Source: Flavobacterium macacae (GTDB lineage: Bacteria; Bacteroidota; Bacteroidia; Flavobacteriales; Flavobacteriaceae). Taken from it: a DNA stretch of 64,000 bases. Made by a program: the position numbers and the translations under genes. Below the pieces are notes generated by a model. That model saw only the letters and a program-made list of their open reading frames with translations. It was not told the origin of the DNA and did no database searches. Where the stretch lies: positions 112,745-176,744 of the forward strand of contig NZ_RQVR01000006.1 of NCBI RefSeq assembly GCF_003865365.1, in the 5' to 3' direction. Of the stretch, positions 63,801 through 64,000 are shown piece by piece; positions within the stretch are counted from its first letter, which is position 1, and each line of letters begins with the position of its first letter.

Positions 63801-64000
63801 GTGTCACAAAATACGTTGGGTTGTTCCGTAACGAGCAGTATTTCAAAAGTAGTTATAAACCAATCGCCTTCTGTGGGAATTCAGCCTGTTCCAAGCACCG
63901 TTTGTGTGGGAGGAACTCCATCAGTATTAACCTTTAACACTGTAAATGGTACAGGAACTCCAACGTATCAATGGTATTCCAATACAGAAAATAATACTAC
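60840..64000 (+). CDS. Giant PKD/Ig-repeat surface protein, N-terminal part (cut by window end)
   Basis: The frame is open from ATG 60840 to the last base (1,053 codons plus two bases) with no stop. A signal peptide is visible (MKQNYIIVLLLCVFNFALGS). PKD-like modules occur early (SWGDGSPNFTGTTW, LSHTYQVGIWDLVYT) and again later, then from about residue 725 Ig-like repeats of 95-99 residues with QP, C, QWYSN, GGT, GAT and YYYC landmarks. Many Cys, Thr, Ser and Asn. A T9SS sorting domain is expected at the unseen C-terminus. Adhesin or extracellular-matrix role inferred. Confidence 0.88.
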   Translation, partial: MKQNYIIVLLLCVFNFALGSDVSPNFAISATISGGTTVCQNSSSVVTFNGSGGTAPYTFIYKINGGTDLSVSSTGTNSAVTVPVNSSVAGVFNYTLISVSDSSEPIVTNNEVLGSVNFTILAQANANINSSAESGMFGGFQVFKICNSQPSQFEFYNASTTNSTNLNYTISWGDGSPNFTGTTWNTLSHTYQVGIWDLVYTITSQNGCNVTKTYKIFVGNNPAVGLENPGNTDICISAPLTFPITGTDNNPAGTIYIVSFNDGSPNVTFNHPPPASVTHTFLTTSCGTSSLSGATTYQNSFFASIQASNPCDQSSASVVPIRVSTPPISNFTTPPNSVCLATQVCLTSTISGGQTATSSGCSSAKMVWTISPSTGFTLATGSLGDDFGSTNFNAWTSGSETICPIFSVGGTYIITLKTKNKCGDFVDIKTKTICVQPQIAPNFTLSTVSGCSPLAVTATNTTNLENSCNTQSYNWIVTYASANCGTTSYTYTNGTSATSASPSFNFTGAGTYTISLKTTSSCGTSTSVVQTVIVKKPPTVSIATITNACGTTIITPSASVANCTPTPGLVTYAWSFPGGNPSTANTLSPGVISYANPGDYTVSLIVINECGNSNTATQTFTINPTPTITNTDLTQSICSGTATVPVTFGANLAGTTFSWTATATLGISGFTASGNTATLPAQTLSTTNANPGTVTYVVTPKNGNCIGLPVNYIVNVIPAPIISSQPSSSTVCLNGVATPLTVVVNASSGAPTFQWYSNNSNSTTGGTLIPDATSATFVPPTGVTGTVYYYCIISLSSTGCSNLTSNIASVKVVPLPSISAQPLPSQNLCAGVAIANPLTVSYSNGNGSVNYQWYSNTTNATTGGTLIAGATNQSYSPGVFSIAGNYYYYVTINFSGNNCGIVTSETAVINVFTDPTLSTQPIADQTLCQGASPEILEIVATGGIGTFTYQWYFNMANTTSGTVIAGATNATYTPPTNTVGTRYYYCIVSQNTLGCSVTSSISKVVINQSPSVGIQPVPSTVCVGGTPSVLTFNTVNGTGTPTYQWYSNTENNT
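63012..64000 (+). repeat. Ig-like repeats within the adhesin (about 290 bases each)
   Basis: Four unit starts marked by the QP motif fall at 63012, 63300, 63597 and 63882, spacings of 288, 297 and 285 bases. Each unit has the QWYSN/QWYFN strand, and the complete ones share the YYYC or YYYYV strand. They are similar in protein but diverged in DNA, so they are not recent duplicates. Confidence 0.75.

Overview
The window is a gene-dense stretch of a low-GC chromosome that looks like Flavobacterium or a close relative in the Flavobacteriaceae. The evidence is: two neighbouring secreted proteins with type IX secretion (T9SS) type B / gliding-motility C-terminal sorting domains; Bacteroidota-type promoter boxes (TTG-N18/19-TAnnTTTG) in front of several genes; an OMPP1/FadL outer-membrane protein; LytS-like kinases with 2TM domains; and dispersed intergenic hairpin elements of a kind I recall from Flavobacterium. 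No rRNA, CRISPR array, insertion sequence or prophage was seen. The content is mostly core chromosome, with a surface-polysaccharide island in the middle.

Layout. 0-10.6 kb: a cut-off membrane protein, a B12-type radical SAM enzyme with an unusual cluster motif, rimO, an M23 peptidase, and a thioesterase-fabH pair preceded by a well-conserved cobalamin riboswitch, then an OMPP1/FadL porin and a Gly/Trp/Asn-rich lipoprotein. 10.6-12.9 kb: proS, two identical tRNA-Glu genes and rpsT. 12.9-18.7 kb: a four-gene phosphorelay cluster (PAS kinase, receiver, REC-PAS-GAF-PAS kinase, receiver) with no DNA-binding output. 18.8-20.6 kb: typA. 20.9-27.9 kb: an ABC-2 transporter apparently co-transcribed with two large T9SS cargo proteins. 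27.9-33.3 kb: nucleoid-associated protein, pRiA4b ORF-3-like protein, LpxR-like lipid A deacylase, two VOC proteins, and an outer-membrane protein with a decayed paralogue next to it. 33.5-36.4 kb: a LytS/LytTR two-component system with three consecutive 2TM domains. 36.6-40 kb: csbD, ctaA, CCA-adding-like enzyme, Sua5. 40-47.5 kb: LPS/polysaccharide genes (NeuD-like acyltransferase, DegT aminotransferase, four or five glycosyltransferases, a Kdo-kinase-like protein, a GT9 heptosyltransferase-like protein). 47.6-60.5 kb: dapD, ruvX, mqo, a FUSC transporter, def, a DUF5606 protein, prfA, pyrF, a BtuF-like binding protein and a DUF4197 lipoprotein. 60.8 kb to the end: the first 1,050 or so codons of a giant Ig/PKD-repeat surface protein that runs off the window.

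How it fits together. Cell-surface functions dominate: T9SS cargo, lipid A and LPS modification, outer-membrane porins and adhesin-like repeats. Three features touch vitamin B12 (radical SAM enzyme, riboswitch, BtuF-like protein), although no B12 receptor or synthesis gene is present. No clearly new multi-gene system was found. The best leads are the B12 riboswitch with no B12 gene behind it, the triplicated 2TM/LytS locus, five copies of a hairpin element, seven-base-phased intergenic tracts, and a decayed paralogue pseudogene. All assignments come from reading the sequence and recalled family knowledge; no searches were run.
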